Source: a virus
Virus record (IMG/VR): IMGVR_UViG_3300044648_000338
Coordinates: 1-43,174 of that record
Length of the DNA stretch: 43,174 nucleotides
Strand: one strand, 5' to 3'
In this document: positions 28,675 to 36,088 of the stretch, one piece after another
Numbering within the stretch: position 1 is the stretch's first letter
How the letters are laid out: each line of letters opens with the position of its first letter
Translations under genes and position numbers: made by a program
Notes under the pieces: generated by a model
Seen by the model: the letters and a program-made list of their open reading frames with translations, nothing else
Database searches by the model: none
What the model was told of the DNA's origin: nothing

Positions 28675-29566
28675 ACAGATCACCTGGTATCCGCCCGAGC
28701 ACACCGGCCTGGCGCCGATCGTGCTCACCGACCGGGCCGCCGGCTACAGCGTGCTGAAGGGGATGCGCGGACTCGGCGCGGTCGAACACCAACTCGTCAC
28801 CGACGAGTCGGTGTGGGCCGACGGCGCGACAGTGGACGCGGACTACGTGCTGCCTCGCTCGATCATGCTGCCGATGCACGCCATCGGCGCCGACCGCGAC
28901 GAGTTCCTCGCACGCCTGGCGACCCTCACCGCGGCGATGCGCACCCGCGCGCCCGGCGCCCGCCCGACCTACGGCGAGCTGGAGTTGGCGCAGCACGACG
29001 GCCGGCGCTGGCGAGTGCGCTGCCACTACCAGGGCGGCCTGCCGGACGAGGAGACCATCGAGAGCGGCGGCGACACGAACTGGGTCCGGTTCCAACTGCG
29101 ACTGTTCGCGCCGGACCCGTACTGGTACGCGCCCGAGCCGACCGTGCTCTCCTGGGACTTCGACGAGCCGGCCGCCTTCCTGGGTGACCCGTTCCTGCCG
29201 CTCCAGCTCTCGCCGTCGCAGGTGCTCGGCGATGCGACCATCGTCAACCCCGGCACCGAGTCGGCGCTGGGCACCTGGCGGATCACCCAACCCGGCACGG
29301 ACTTCATCGCCGCGAACACCACGACCGGCGAGACGCTGCGCGTCACCGCAACCATCCCCAGCGGCCAGACCCTCACCATCGTCACCGACCCCCCGGACAT
29401 CTACCTCGACCCGGCCGGCACCGACTGGTGGCCCTACCTCGTCGACGGCTCCACGCTGTGGGAGATCCCGCCGGGCGAGACCCCGATCAGCCTCACCCTG
29501 TCCGGAGCGGCCGCGGGCAGCCGGGTGGAGCTGACGTTCTACGAACGGCGGGGTGCGCCGTGGTGA
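28664..29566 (+). CDS. Distal tail protein (Dit-like)
   Basis: ATG at 28664, overlapping the tape measure by 11 nt, with GGAGGTGCAGT upstream. The 300-aa product has an N-terminal phage-tail domain (MASRQITWYPPEHTGLAPIV, VDADYVLPRSIMLPMHAIG, ELELAQHDGRRWRVRCHYQG) and a C-terminal beta domain (NPGTESALGTWRITQPGTDF). Length, order and motifs match actinophage distal tail proteins forming the hub between tube and baseplate. Confidence 0.75.
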   Translation: MASRQITWYPPEHTGLAPIVLTDRAAGYSVLKGMRGLGAVEHQLVTDESVWADGATVDADYVLPRSIMLPMHAIGADRDEFLARLATLTAAMRTRAPGARPTYGELELAQHDGRRWRVRCHYQGGLPDEETIESGGDTNWVRFQLRLFAPDPYWYAPEPTVLSWDFDEPAAFLGDPFLPLQLSPSQVLGDATIVNPGTESALGTWRITQPGTDFIAANTTTGETLRVTATIPSGQTLTIVTDPPDIYLDPAGTDWWPYLVDGSTLWEIPPGETPISLTLSGAAAGSRVELTFYERRGAPW

Positions 29567-30729
29567 CCCGCCGACCCCCGACCGCCTATCCGATCGACCC
29601 CACCGGCGCCCGCCGCCGGCCGATCCGCTACCGCACCGCGACCATCGTCGTCCGGCACAACGCCGTCGGCCGCTGGTCCCTCACCGCACCCCTGTCCGCC
29701 GTGGACCTGTCCGTGTTCGACGGCGGCTGGAGGATCGCGTGGGACGGCGCACCCTCCGACGGGCTCGGCGGCTACATCGACTATGCCGCGCTCGACGTCG
29801 ACCGCACCCGAGGCATCCCACTGGTCACTCTGTCCGGGCCCGACGACATGACCGTGCTGGCCGAGCGGCTCACCTACCCCAACCCTGCCGTCGGCGCCGC
29901 GAGCCAGGGCGTGCCCGCCTACGACATCCGCACCGGCACCGCCTCCACGGTGATCATCGAGTACATCCGGAACAACGCGGGCGACCTCGCCCTCGCCCCA
30001 CGGCGGACGGCGAATTTCGACGCGGCCATCGCCGACCCTGGTCTCGGTGGCACCGTGACCGGCCGCGCCCGGTGGGAACGCCTCCTCGACGTCGTCGCGC
30101 CGATCGCCGAAAGCGAAGACCTGGCCATCACGGTCACCTCGACGACCACCGGCCAGCGCACCCTCGGCATCGCGCCGGTCGTCGACCGCACCGCCACCGC
30201 CCGCTTCTCGATCGCCCTGCGCAACCTCCAGTCCATGCGGTACGAGCTGCGCGCCCCTGCCGCCACGTTCGTGGTCGCGGGCGGCCGCGGCGAGGAGGAC
30301 GCCAGGATGTTCCGGACCGCGATCAACAGCGCCGCCAACGCGGTGTGGCGATGGACCGAGACGTTCCACGACGCCCGCTCGACGTCCGACACCGACGGCG
30401 GCACCGAACTGGCCGCGGCAGCGGCCACACGACTCGCCGACACCGGCCCGGTCCAGTCCGTGGACCTGGTGCCGCTCGACACCGACCGCCTCGCCTACGG
30501 CACCGACTACCGGCTCGGCGACAAGGGCCTCGGCGAGGTCGGCTACGGCACCGGCCTGCGAGTCGAGGCCATCATCCGCGAGGTCGAGATCAACGTCGAC
30601 CGCACCGGCCAGGGCCCGCTCGTCCACGTTCGCCCCCGCGCCAGCACCCTCCCGCCGACCGGGCGCCTCAAAACCGACCGGGCGCTCACCGACCTCGCTG
30701 CACGGGTCGGCCAACTGGAACACCGGTAA
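29563..30729 (+). CDS. ReqiPepy6 gp37-like tail protein
   Basis: GTG at 29563 in GTGA. The 388-aa product includes RYRTATIVVRHNAVGRWSLT, VTLSGPDDMTVLAERLTYPN, DYRLGDKGLGEVGYGTGLRV and VEINVDRTGQGPLVHVRPRA, the signature of the siphovirus Gp37-like tail family (PF14594 type), baseplate or tail-tip proteins. It is the last gene of the tail unit; no other baseplate gene follows, because the fibres are upstream. Confidence 0.75.
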   Translation: MTRRPPTAYPIDPTGARRRPIRYRTATIVVRHNAVGRWSLTAPLSAVDLSVFDGGWRIAWDGAPSDGLGGYIDYAALDVDRTRGIPLVTLSGPDDMTVLAERLTYPNPAVGAASQGVPAYDIRTGTASTVIIEYIRNNAGDLALAPRRTANFDAAIADPGLGGTVTGRARWERLLDVVAPIAESEDLAITVTSTTTGQRTLGIAPVVDRTATARFSIALRNLQSMRYELRAPAATFVVAGGRGEEDARMFRTAINSAANAVWRWTETFHDARSTSDTDGGTELAAAAATRLADTGPVQSVDLVPLDTDRLAYGTDYRLGDKGLGEVGYGTGLRVEAIIREVEINVDRTGQGPLVHVRPRASTLPPTGRLKTDRALTDLAARVGQLEHR

Positions 30730-30789
30730 CGCCCCTGACCACACGCGCGAGACCCTATGGTGGAGCACCGGCCGACCCAAGGGGGCAGC

Positions 30790-31191
30790 GTGAAGAGGTG
30801 GCAGTGGGTGGCATTCGGCGCCGCACTGGTCGTGGCGATGGCCGTAGGCGCGCTGGTCGCGCTCAACGGCGGCAACGAGCCCTCCGCAGCCGCGCCGGCG
30901 ACGACCAGCAGCGCGCCGACCCGGGACGACGAGCTGATCTACCTTCAGGCGCTGCGTGACCTAGGCTACGTCGAGTCGGACATCGACGCCGAGCTGCTCG
31001 TCGCCAAGGGGCGGCGGCACTGCGACGACCTGGCGCTCGGCCTCGGACGGGACGAGATCCTCAAGGACACAGCGACGCTCGCGGGCACCGCGCGCCGCGT
31101 GCGGGACGAGGCCGTGTTCGACCTCGCGGTGCAGGCGTTCTGCCCACAGCGGGCGCCGTTCATCACGAAGTCGACGGCCCCCGGCCAGTAG
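30790..31191 (+). CDS. DUF732-type anchored secreted protein
   Basis: GTG at 30790, after AGGGGGCAGC; ATG at 30757 is in frame but less likely. The 133-aa product has an N-terminal anchor (WVAFGAALVVAMAVGALVAL), a linker of Ala/Thr/Ser, and a helical region with LQALRDLGYVESDIDAELLV and GRRHCDDLALGLGRDE, the DUF732 pattern known from mycobacterial and other actinobacterial exported proteins. It is likely displayed outside the membrane. Standing between tail and lysogeny genes, it is a candidate moron. Confidence 0.65.
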   Translation: MKRWQWVAFGAALVVAMAVGALVALNGGNEPSAAAPATTSSAPTRDDELIYLQALRDLGYVESDIDAELLVAKGRRHCDDLALGLGRDEILKDTATLAGTARRVRDEAVFDLAVQAFCPQRAPFITKSTAPGQ

Positions 31192-31201
31192 CCGGGGGCC
31201 G
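31175..31201. terminator. Bidirectional terminator between convergent genes
   Basis: An 11-bp stem CGGCCCCCGGC / GCCGGGGGCCG with a 5-nt loop overlaps the DUF732 stop and precedes the end of the leftward DUF397 gene by 8 nt. It would stop transcription from both sides. Confidence 0.65.
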
Positions 31202-31209
31202 CCTTCACG

Positions 31210-31395
31210 TCAGCCCTTCAGGGCCTCGACGAACGTCCGCCACTGCGCTGCGCCGACCACGATGGGCCCGGCCTCGCGCTGCTTGGTGTCCCACACGCCG
31301 ACCACGGCCGGCCCGTGCGCCACCTCGACGCAGTTGTTCGCGCCCTGCGACCGACTGCTTTTCTTCTTCGAACCCCAGTTGACCTGGTTGTTCAT
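31210..31395 (-). CDS. DUF397 protein
   Basis: Leftward ATG at 31395, after GGAGGAGGC. The 61-aa product is a clear DUF397 protein: WGSKKKSSRSQGANNCVEVA and IVVGAAQWRTFVEALKG. DUF397 proteins are small actinobacterial partners of XRE/DUF5753 regulators, encoded side by side. Here it follows that regulator in the same operon, 10 nt apart. Confidence 0.85.
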   Translation of the reverse strand: MNNQVNWGSKKKSSRSQGANNCVEVAHGPAVVGVWDTKQREAGPIVVGAAQWRTFVEALKG

Positions 31396-31405
31396 GCCTC
31401 CTCCG

Positions 31406-32236
31406 TTACCCGAGTTGCTGGATGCGCTCACGGAGGATCGTCGCACTTTCGGTGGAGTCGGCGGCGAGCGCCCACACCTGATCGAGCAGCGCCTCATAGA
31501 CCTTGACCTCGTCCGGCTCGTGCAGGTAGGTGCTCGTCGTGGCGCCCTCCAGGTAGACGCGGGCGATGTCCGGCTCGGAGAGGCGCAGCAGGGTGCAGCC
31601 GACGCCGAGCAGCGGGTGCAGGCCGGTGCCGAACGGCAGGATGCGCACGTCGACGGTCGGCCAGGTCATCGCCTCCAGCAGGTGCGTCAGTTGCTCGCGG
31701 GCCGCGCCGCGGTCGACGGGCAGCCGGTGCAGGGCAGCCTCGTCGAGCACGACACGTACCTGCGGTGCGCCGTCGCGCTGGAGGAGGTGGCCGCGTACGA
31801 GCCGTTCGGCGACGCGCTGTTCGAGATCGTCGGCGGCGCCTTGGGCGAGTAGGTCGCGGGCGTAGCCGGGCGCCTGGAGCACGGCGGGGATCAGCGACTC
31901 GCCGAAGTAGGCGTAGCTGCTGGCCGCCTGCTCGAACAGCACGAAGCTGGCCGCCCAGTCGGGGACGTGGGCGGGCATGCGGGTGCGGCGCCGGGCGGCG
32001 TTGGCGAGGGAGAGCACCTGGTCGCGCTCGCTGGCGGTGACGGTGAGCAGGTCGCACAGCCGGTGCACCTCTGACTGGGTGGGCACGCGCTGCCCGAGTT
32101 CCACCTTGCTGGCCTTGCCGGGGTACCAGCCGAGGTGCGGGTCTCCGTCGATGGCGGCGAGGGTGACGCGGGCCCGCTCACGGTAGGTGCGGAGCCGCTG
32201 GCCCAGCTCGACACGCAGCGGGTTCGGGACGGCCAC
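31406..32236 (-). CDS. XRE regulator with DUF5753 domain
   Basis: Leftward GTG at 32236, after GAGGAGGAGCC; the frame open upstream covers the promoter region. The 276-aa product has an N-terminal HTH (VELGQRLRTYRERARVTLAA, HLGWYPGKASKVELGQRVPT) and the DUF5753 domain: EQAASSYAYFGESLIPAVLQ, PGYARDLLAQG, LEQRVAERLVRGHLLQR, VRILPFGTGLHPLLG, LEGATTSTYLHEPDEVKVYE. Such proteins pair with DUF397 and regulate development or mobile elements in Actinobacteria. It may control its own divergent promoter and the genes at 32465 onward. Confidence 0.85.
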   Translation of the reverse strand: MAVPNPLRVELGQRLRTYRERARVTLAAIDGDPHLGWYPGKASKVELGQRVPTQSEVHRLCDLLTVTASERDQVLSLANAARRRTRMPAHVPDWAASFVLFEQAASSYAYFGESLIPAVLQAPGYARDLLAQGAADDLEQRVAERLVRGHLLQRDGAPQVRVVLDEAALHRLPVDRGAAREQLTHLLEAMTWPTVDVRILPFGTGLHPLLGVGCTLLRLSEPDIARVYLEGATTSTYLHEPDEVKVYEALLDQVWALAADSTESATILRERIQQLG

Positions 32237-32284
32237 GGCTCCTCCTCGGGACGGTGTGCACCGCCCATCCTGCCGCTCACCGGC

Positions 32285-32342
32285 CGTGTACACGAATCCC
32301 CCATTCGGAGAATCGTCAAGTGGAGATCTCCAGATGTACGGT
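32285..32342 (+). promoter_or_regulatory. Divergent regulatory region with palindromes and rightward promoter
   Basis: Within the 228-bp gap between the leftward regulator and the rightward gene lie two perfect palindromes, CGTGTACACG (32285-32294) and TGGAGATCTCCA (32321-32332), plus ATTC-GGA-GAAT (32303-32313). A possible rightward -10 TACGGT is at 32337-32342 with a poor -35 TCGTCA about 18 nt before it; a leftward TTGACG is at 32312-32317 on the other strand. The palindromes are good operator candidates for the DUF5753 regulator. Confidence 0.45.
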
Positions 32343-32464
32343 GGCACAGCGCTGGCCGCTTGCCCGAGGTGCTCGGGATGCGCTCGCGGCCAGCGACCGG
32401 ACGGCGGGTCGGGTCCCACCCAGGGGCTGCGCCCGGCCCGCCGCACCGAACCTCGGAGGTGGTC

Positions 32465-32674
32465 ATGGAGTGGCTCGGACTCCTCGCCCTGCTGTGGGCC
32501 GCCGGCCTGCTGTTCGCCGTCGTCGACTCGCGCCGCTTCCCCCGCCGCCTCGCCAGAGCGACCCTTCAGCAGCCGGCCCGCGGTCGCCCCTCGGTGGCGG
32601 GCCGGCCCCTCGTGGCGGGAGTGCCGGTGTCCCGACCTGGCGCTCTCGCCACGAGCCAGCGATGGGGCGCGTGA
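32465..32674 (+). CDS. Small membrane protein
   Basis: ATG at 32465, after GGAGGTGGTC. The 69-aa product starts with one transmembrane helix (WLGLLALLWAAGLLFAVVDS) followed by a basic Arg/Pro-rich tail. It is the first gene rightward of the regulator. Unknown function; could be an exclusion protein. Confidence 0.55.
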   Translation: MEWLGLLALLWAAGLLFAVVDSRRFPRRLARATLQQPARGRPSVAGRPLVAGVPVSRPGALATSQRWGA

Positions 32675-32928
32675 TGGGCGCCCGGATGCCGCAGTCGCCG
32701 CAGGAGGCGCGCGCGCAGGTCATGGCCTACATGCGCGCCAAGGTGGGCGAGGTCGGGTCGTTCCTGCGGGCGGCCGACGTCGAGGGCGCGAACGATCTCA
32801 TGGACCAGGTGGTGCGTGAGGCGGGCACGGGCTGCCACGACCTCATCCTCGACGCGGTGGCGCGCTGCTACGGGGAGCCGTCGTGGCGCATCGCCGCCGA
32901 TAAACCCGAATGGCGCAACACTCGGTGA
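32671..32928 (+). CDS. Small helical hypothetical protein
   Basis: GTG at 32671 overlapping the upstream TGA (GTGATG; ATG 32674 alternative). The product is 84-85 aa: QSPQEARAQVMAYMRAKVGE, LRAADVEGANDLMDQVVREA, ILDAVARCYGE, mostly helical. No family recognised. Confidence 0.55.
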   Translation: MMGARMPQSPQEARAQVMAYMRAKVGEVGSFLRAADVEGANDLMDQVVREAGTGCHDLILDAVARCYGEPSWRIAADKPEWRNTR

Positions 32929-32979
32929 CCCGTTCGGTCGTTATGTCTCGTATGGGTGCCACCGCCGTCACCCGACCGT

Positions 32980-33007
32980 GCCCGCCATCCCCGATGGGGT
33001 GGCGGGC
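32980..33007 (+). terminator. Hairpin abutting a start codon
   Basis: GCCCGCCA pairs with TGGCGGGC, and an inner CCCC pairs with GGGG across a GAT loop with one bulged T. The last paired base is 33007 and the GTG of the next gene is at 33008. It may end the upstream transcript or hinder translation of the next gene. Confidence 0.45.
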
Positions 33008-33202
33008 GTGAGCGTGCTGTGGTGGACGTTCACCGACGGCGCGTCGCACGCGGTCCGAACTGAGGCGCGCGCGGCGGCGTCGTCGACGGTCGTGTCGATG
33101 TGCTCCCTCGTCGAGGACCGGTGGCGCGCCGAGCGGGACCCGGATCGACAGGGCGCCCGGTGCCGGCCGTGCGCGTCGATCGTGAGCACGCTGGGACTCT
33201 AG
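33008..33202 (+). CDS. Small actinobacterial zinc-binding-like protein
   Basis: GTG at 33008. The 64-aa product SVLWWTFTDGASHAVRTEAR...SMCSLVEDRWRAE...RCRPCASIV has a Trp-rich start, His, and Cys at SMCS and RCRPC: the layout of short zinc-binding proteins common beside regulator pairs in Actinobacteria. It is convergent with the gene at 33199, sharing the CTAG stop region. A hairpin at its start makes expression uncertain. Confidence 0.5.
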   Translation: MSVLWWTFTDGASHAVRTEARAAASSTVVSMCSLVEDRWRAERDPDRQGARCRPCASIVSTLGL

Positions 33203-33450
33203 GAGCGCTTGGCGCGACGGGCGGCGTGCGAGGCGAGCGCGAGCCGCCGGAAGTGGGCGGACCGGGCGGACTGCGCCGCCTTCGCCCGGTCCTGCGGGGC
33301 CATCTTCTCGTCGGGGTCGACGAGCTTCTCGAACCGGGCGTCGGCCGCCTCGCGGGCGGGTGCGGTGCGGCGGGTGCGATCGGTGCACTTGGCCCAGGAC
33401 TCGTGGGCGGCGATGCGGGCTCGGGTGGTGCGCTGCGCGGGGTCGGTCAT
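33199..33450 (-). CDS. Small actinobacterial hypothetical protein
   Basis: Leftward ATG at 33450. The 83-aa product begins MTDPAQRTTRARIAAHESWA and is strongly basic with an acidic middle (EKLVDPDEKMAPQDRAKAAQ) and ends in FRRLALASHAARRAKRS. Proteins of this type are widespread in Streptomyces and relatives, often on mobile elements, with no known function. TGACA lies 26 nt before the start on this strand (33476), but the invariant A of the late element is G here. Confidence 0.6.
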   Translation of the reverse strand: MTDPAQRTTRARIAAHESWAKCTDRTRRTAPAREAADARFEKLVDPDEKMAPQDRAKAAQSARSAHFRRLALASHAARRAKRS

Positions 33451-33481
33451 GCACCCAGCACAGCGCACCGTTGTCACCCGG

Positions 33482-33916
33482 TCAGGAGTTCGCGGCGACG
33501 ACCGGTCGCCACACGTGCTCCGAGAACTCCGCTACACGCACAGACGGCTCGACTCCGACGAACCGCAGCGAGTTCTCCCGAAACGGCGTGCAGTCCATCG
33601 GTTCGAAGAAGTACTTCAGCGGGAAGTCCGTCAGCCGGGCCAGCGCCACAATCTGCTCCCACGTCGGGTACAACTCGCCCGCCTCCCACTGGTCGACGGC
33701 AGGCTCCTCCACGCCGCACTCGTGGTCGACCTCAGGGCCGTAGAGCATGCGCAGATCGAGCGCGGAGGTGATGCGCCCTGGAACCACCCTGCCGGCCGCC
33801 CACTTCTCACGCAGCGACTCGTCCACGTGCAGGCGACGCGCGGCCCGCCAGCCGTTGCGCTCCACTTCTTGCTGCGTGAGCCGCACGCCGGCCTTGCCCC
33901 ACCTCCGGCGGTTCAC
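33482..33916 (-). CDS. HTH-type regulator coupled to integrase
   Basis: Leftward GTG at 33916, overlapping the integrase stop as GTGA. The 144-aa product has a basic N-terminus (QQEVERNGWRAARRLHVDES) and an XRE-like unit ALDLRMLYGPEVDHECGV / VDQWEAGELYPTWEQIVALA / RLTDFPLKYFFEP, where 'WEAGE-YPT' is the usual end of the recognition helix region. It may be an excisionase-like or recombination-directionality partner, or a second immunity regulator. Confidence 0.6.
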   Translation of the reverse strand: MNRRRWGKAGVRLTQQEVERNGWRAARRLHVDESLREKWAAGRVVPGRITSALDLRMLYGPEVDHECGVEEPAVDQWEAGELYPTWEQIVALARLTDFPLKYFFEPMDCTPFRENSLRFVGVEPSVRVAEFSEHVWRPVVAANS

Positions 33917-34848
33917 ACCCGGTCCCCGCGGGACAGCGTGCGGGCGCGGGTGCGGGCTCGTCGGTCGGCGTCCGCGCTGCCGTAGTGGGCCACCATCCGA
34001 CTCCCCGGCACCCAGCCGCCCAGCCGCGCCAGGTCGCCCTCGGTCGCGCCGTGCTCCAGCATGTCGCCCGCCCAGGTGTGCCGGAGCTGGTGCGGGTGGC
34101 GGTGGCCGATCCCGGCCAGGGTGCAGCGGCGGCCCACCAGGTGGCGCACGCCCTCGTCGGTGAGCCTGACCGACCCGTCCGGCCGGGGCCGGATCGCCTG
34201 GAACAGCGCGCGATGCTGCGCGTGGTCGCGGCGCGCACGCGCCCTGAGGTACTTGCGCAGGGCGAGCGACGTCTTCGCGCCGATCGGGGCGAGCCGGGTG
34301 CCCGTCTTGCCCGAGACCCGCACCTCCTGGCGGGCGAGGTCGAGGTCGTCGACGTTGATGCCGACCAGCTCGCCCACCCGCACGCCGGTGTCGATGAGCA
34401 GCCGGATGACCGCCTCGTCGCGCAGGTCCAGGAACCCGCTGCCCCGGCACGTCGCGAGCAGCGCGCGTAGCTCGTCGTCCGGCATGGTCGCGGGCGGCAT
34501 CGGGTCCGCCCGCGGCAGCTGCACGCCCGCGAAGGGGTTGCTGGAGAGCCCGCCGTCGGGCTGCTCGGCCACGTAGTTCAGCCAGCGCCGCACGGCGAAC
34601 AGCTTCCCGGCGCGGGTGGCCTTGGAGAACCCTTCGGTCTTGAGCCACTCGGCGTACCGGTGGGCGTGCCGTGCGGTGATCTTGCCGGGGTCGCGGACGT
34701 CGGGCGCGGCGGTGGCGAGCCAGGCGAGGAAGGCCCGGCCGCCGCGCATGTAGATCTCACAGGAGTTGTGGGCGAGGTCGCTCGACCGGAGGACCAGGTC
34801 CCACTCGTCGAGCCAGTCCCGCAGGACCGGTGCGGTAGGTGTGCTCAT
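33913..34848 (-). CDS. int: Tyrosine integrase
   Basis: Leftward ATG at 34848, after GTAGGGAAAA. The 311-aa product has the SAM-like core-binding domain (about 5-95) and the catalytic domain with Arg157 (DTGVRVGELV), Lys181 (VSGKTGTRLAPI), HxxRH at 253-257 (HPHQLRHTWAGDM), GGW at 277-279 and Tyr289 (MVAHYG). It would integrate the phage by attP x attB recombination. The C-terminus (RARTRARTLSRGDRV) is basic. GCGCTGTGC repeats upstream probably mark arm-type sites. Confidence 0.92.
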   Translation of the reverse strand: MSTPTAPVLRDWLDEWDLVLRSSDLAHNSCEIYMRGGRAFLAWLATAAPDVRDPGKITARHAHRYAEWLKTEGFSKATRAGKLFAVRRWLNYVAEQPDGGLSSNPFAGVQLPRADPMPPATMPDDELRALLATCRGSGFLDLRDEAVIRLLIDTGVRVGELVGINVDDLDLARQEVRVSGKTGTRLAPIGAKTSLALRKYLRARARRDHAQHRALFQAIRPRPDGSVRLTDEGVRHLVGRRCTLAGIGHRHPHQLRHTWAGDMLEHGATEGDLARLGGWVPGSRMVAHYGSADADRRARTRARTLSRGDRV

Positions 34849-34861
34849 TTTTCCCTACTGG

Positions 34862-35040
34862 GTGCGCTGTGCAGAACCGACAGACCTGATCGCACAGCGC
34901 CGGTGTCACCGAACCGGCAGGTCACGGGGGCTGCACTCCCCTCGAAAGGGGCGCCGCCCCGCGTGGCACAATGCCCGTTTACAGAGGGGTCGTGCGCTGT
35001 GCGACCAGGGGTTTCGACAGCGTAGCAGCTAGCGCTGTGC
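34862..35040. other. Probable attP region with arm-type repeats
   Basis: The 9-mer GCGCTGTGC occurs at 34864-34872, 34994-35002 and 35032-35040 and inverted at 34892-34900; a fifth, inverted copy is at 33458-33466. The first and third are preceded by GT (GTGCGCTGTGC). Such spaced, oriented repeats beside an integrase gene resemble arm-type binding sites. A hairpin CCCCT-CGAA-AGGGG (34938-34951) lies in the middle and could be near the core. No tRNA fragment was recognised, so the attB target remains open. The 217-nt gap has no credible gene. Confidence 0.55.
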
Positions 35041-35065
35041 TCCCACTTTCACCAAGTCGAGTGGA

Positions 35066-35482
35066 TCACACCAGCCGTAGGTTCGGCCGCCCGGTCGGCG
35101 GGGGCGGGTCCGACTCGGCGCCCACCGCGATGCCCGGAGACCACGCCGTGCCGTCGCCGTCGCCGGCTTCGACGATGGACCGGCCGCCGCACATGGCGTC
35201 GAGGCCGGCGAGCACGAGGAAGATCGCGTCCTCAAGGCTGGTGCCCTTGCGAATCCACATGGTGTGGCTGTCCGGGTCGATGACCGCGGGGACGTCGAGG
35301 TCCGGGACGAACTCGAACGCCAGGTTGCTGAGGTGCTCGCCGACCGCGTGTCCGCGGGCGGCGGCGACGAGTGCTTGTTCGGGCGTCACGGTTGTTGAAG
35401 CGTGAACGATCTTTTCGACGTTAACTGGAATCGCCCCCTTCACCCGAAAGAACCAGCGATTTCGGGTTTCATCACCCGACAC
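35066..35482 (-). CDS. Hypothetical protein upstream of attP
   Basis: Leftward GTG at 35482, without a Shine-Dalgarno sequence but with GATACT shortly upstream. The 138-aa product has VNVEKIVHASTTVTPEQALV, EFVPDLDVPAVIDPDSHTMW, IRKGTSLEDAIFLVLAGLDA; the arrangement is reminiscent of ImmA-like metalloprotease folds, but the HExxH motif is missing, so I do not assign it. Next to the repressor it could be part of the immunity module. Confidence 0.5.
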   Translation of the reverse strand: MSGDETRNRWFFRVKGAIPVNVEKIVHASTTVTPEQALVAAARGHAVGEHLSNLAFEFVPDLDVPAVIDPDSHTMWIRKGTSLEDAIFLVLAGLDAMCGGRSIVEAGDGDGTAWSPGIAVGAESDPPPPTGRPNLRLV

Positions 35483-35527
35483 AGTAAGTATCTGCTGGTC
35501 AGGGCGTCGAATGCGGGTTCGACAACA

Positions 35528-36004
35528 TCACTCGTCCACGGCGGTGTCTAGGGCCGAACGGCCCTGATCCGCATTATTCGGGTCGATGACGATGTACTTG
35601 CCGGGGTTCGCCTCGCGCACCGCCGCCGTGGGTACAGGACGGGCGGGCGCGGTGCGATGGAACCGGCGCCGGATCTCCGCGAGCAGGTCGTCGTCCGTGA
35701 CCTGGTCCAGCGTCGGGCCGTCGGTCGCGTCGACGCCGGCCACCTCGTCGTCGGTGAGGATGCCCGCGGGCACGAGGACGCGGATGAGCGGCATCTGGAG
35801 TGCGCCGGCGACCTTGCGGGCGTTGGTCACGGTGACCTCACCGCCAGCTTTCCAGCGTGCGGTGATGGAGCGTTCGAAGCCAGCGCGGCGGGCAAGCTCG
35901 CTCGCCGTCCAGCCGCGTTCGTCGAGGGCGGCCTGGACGAACTGCCACCAGCGGTTCTCGGTCACACCTGCGGATGGTACGTGCATGCACGCAACGTCGG
36001 ACAT
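35528..36004 (-). CDS. XRE-family immunity repressor
   Basis: Leftward ATG at 36004 has GGGGGATTCG in front; ATG at 35986 and GTG at 35965 are alternatives (35986 lies inside an operator-like palindrome). With the 36004 start the product has 158 residues. The HTH is FVQAALDERGWTASELARRA / GFERSITARWKAGGEVTVTN (about 22-61), then a linker, and a C-terminal region (LLAEIRRRFHRTAPARPVPT) without a known enzyme motif. Its position divergent to a Cro-like gene, and palindromes in the promoter region, indicate the lysogeny repressor. Binding to the GTGCAC palindromes is inferred. Confidence 0.75.
   Translation of the reverse strand: MSDVACMHVPSAGVTENRWWQFVQAALDERGWTASELARRAGFERSITARWKAGGEVTVTNARKVAGALQMPLIRVLVPAGILTDDEVAGVDATDGPTLDQVTDDDLLAEIRRRFHRTAPARPVPTAAVREANPGKYIVIDPNNADQGRSALDTAVDE
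35979..35992 (-). promoter_or_regulatory. Operator copy at the repressor gene start
   Basis: On the minus strand GCGTGC-AT-GCACGT, part of a GTTGCGTG context shared with both early promoters. It overlaps the first codons of the repressor, which would allow autoregulation. Confidence 0.6.
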
Positions 36005-36088
36005 CGAATCCCCCGAAGATTTGGATTGCCTTACCTGTGGAAGCGGTGGGTAGTCGGTTGACCACCCGTTGCTTGTATACACCAGATG

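Noticed and set aside
32253-32262. GGTGTGCACC as another operator of the repressor
   Set aside because: Only the central GTGCAC is palindromic; the arms do not match the operators at 19-55, 36091-36131 or 35979-35992.
34892-34918. An eleventh late element on the minus strand (TGACACCGG...)
   Set aside because: T20 is present but A16 is G and no start codon follows at 26-27 nt; it overlaps an integrase-type repeat instead.
34849-35065. tRNA or tmRNA fragment at attP
   Set aside because: GGTTTCGACAG at 35009-35021 recalls a tmRNA-type start, but no stem, arm or CCA end could be built.
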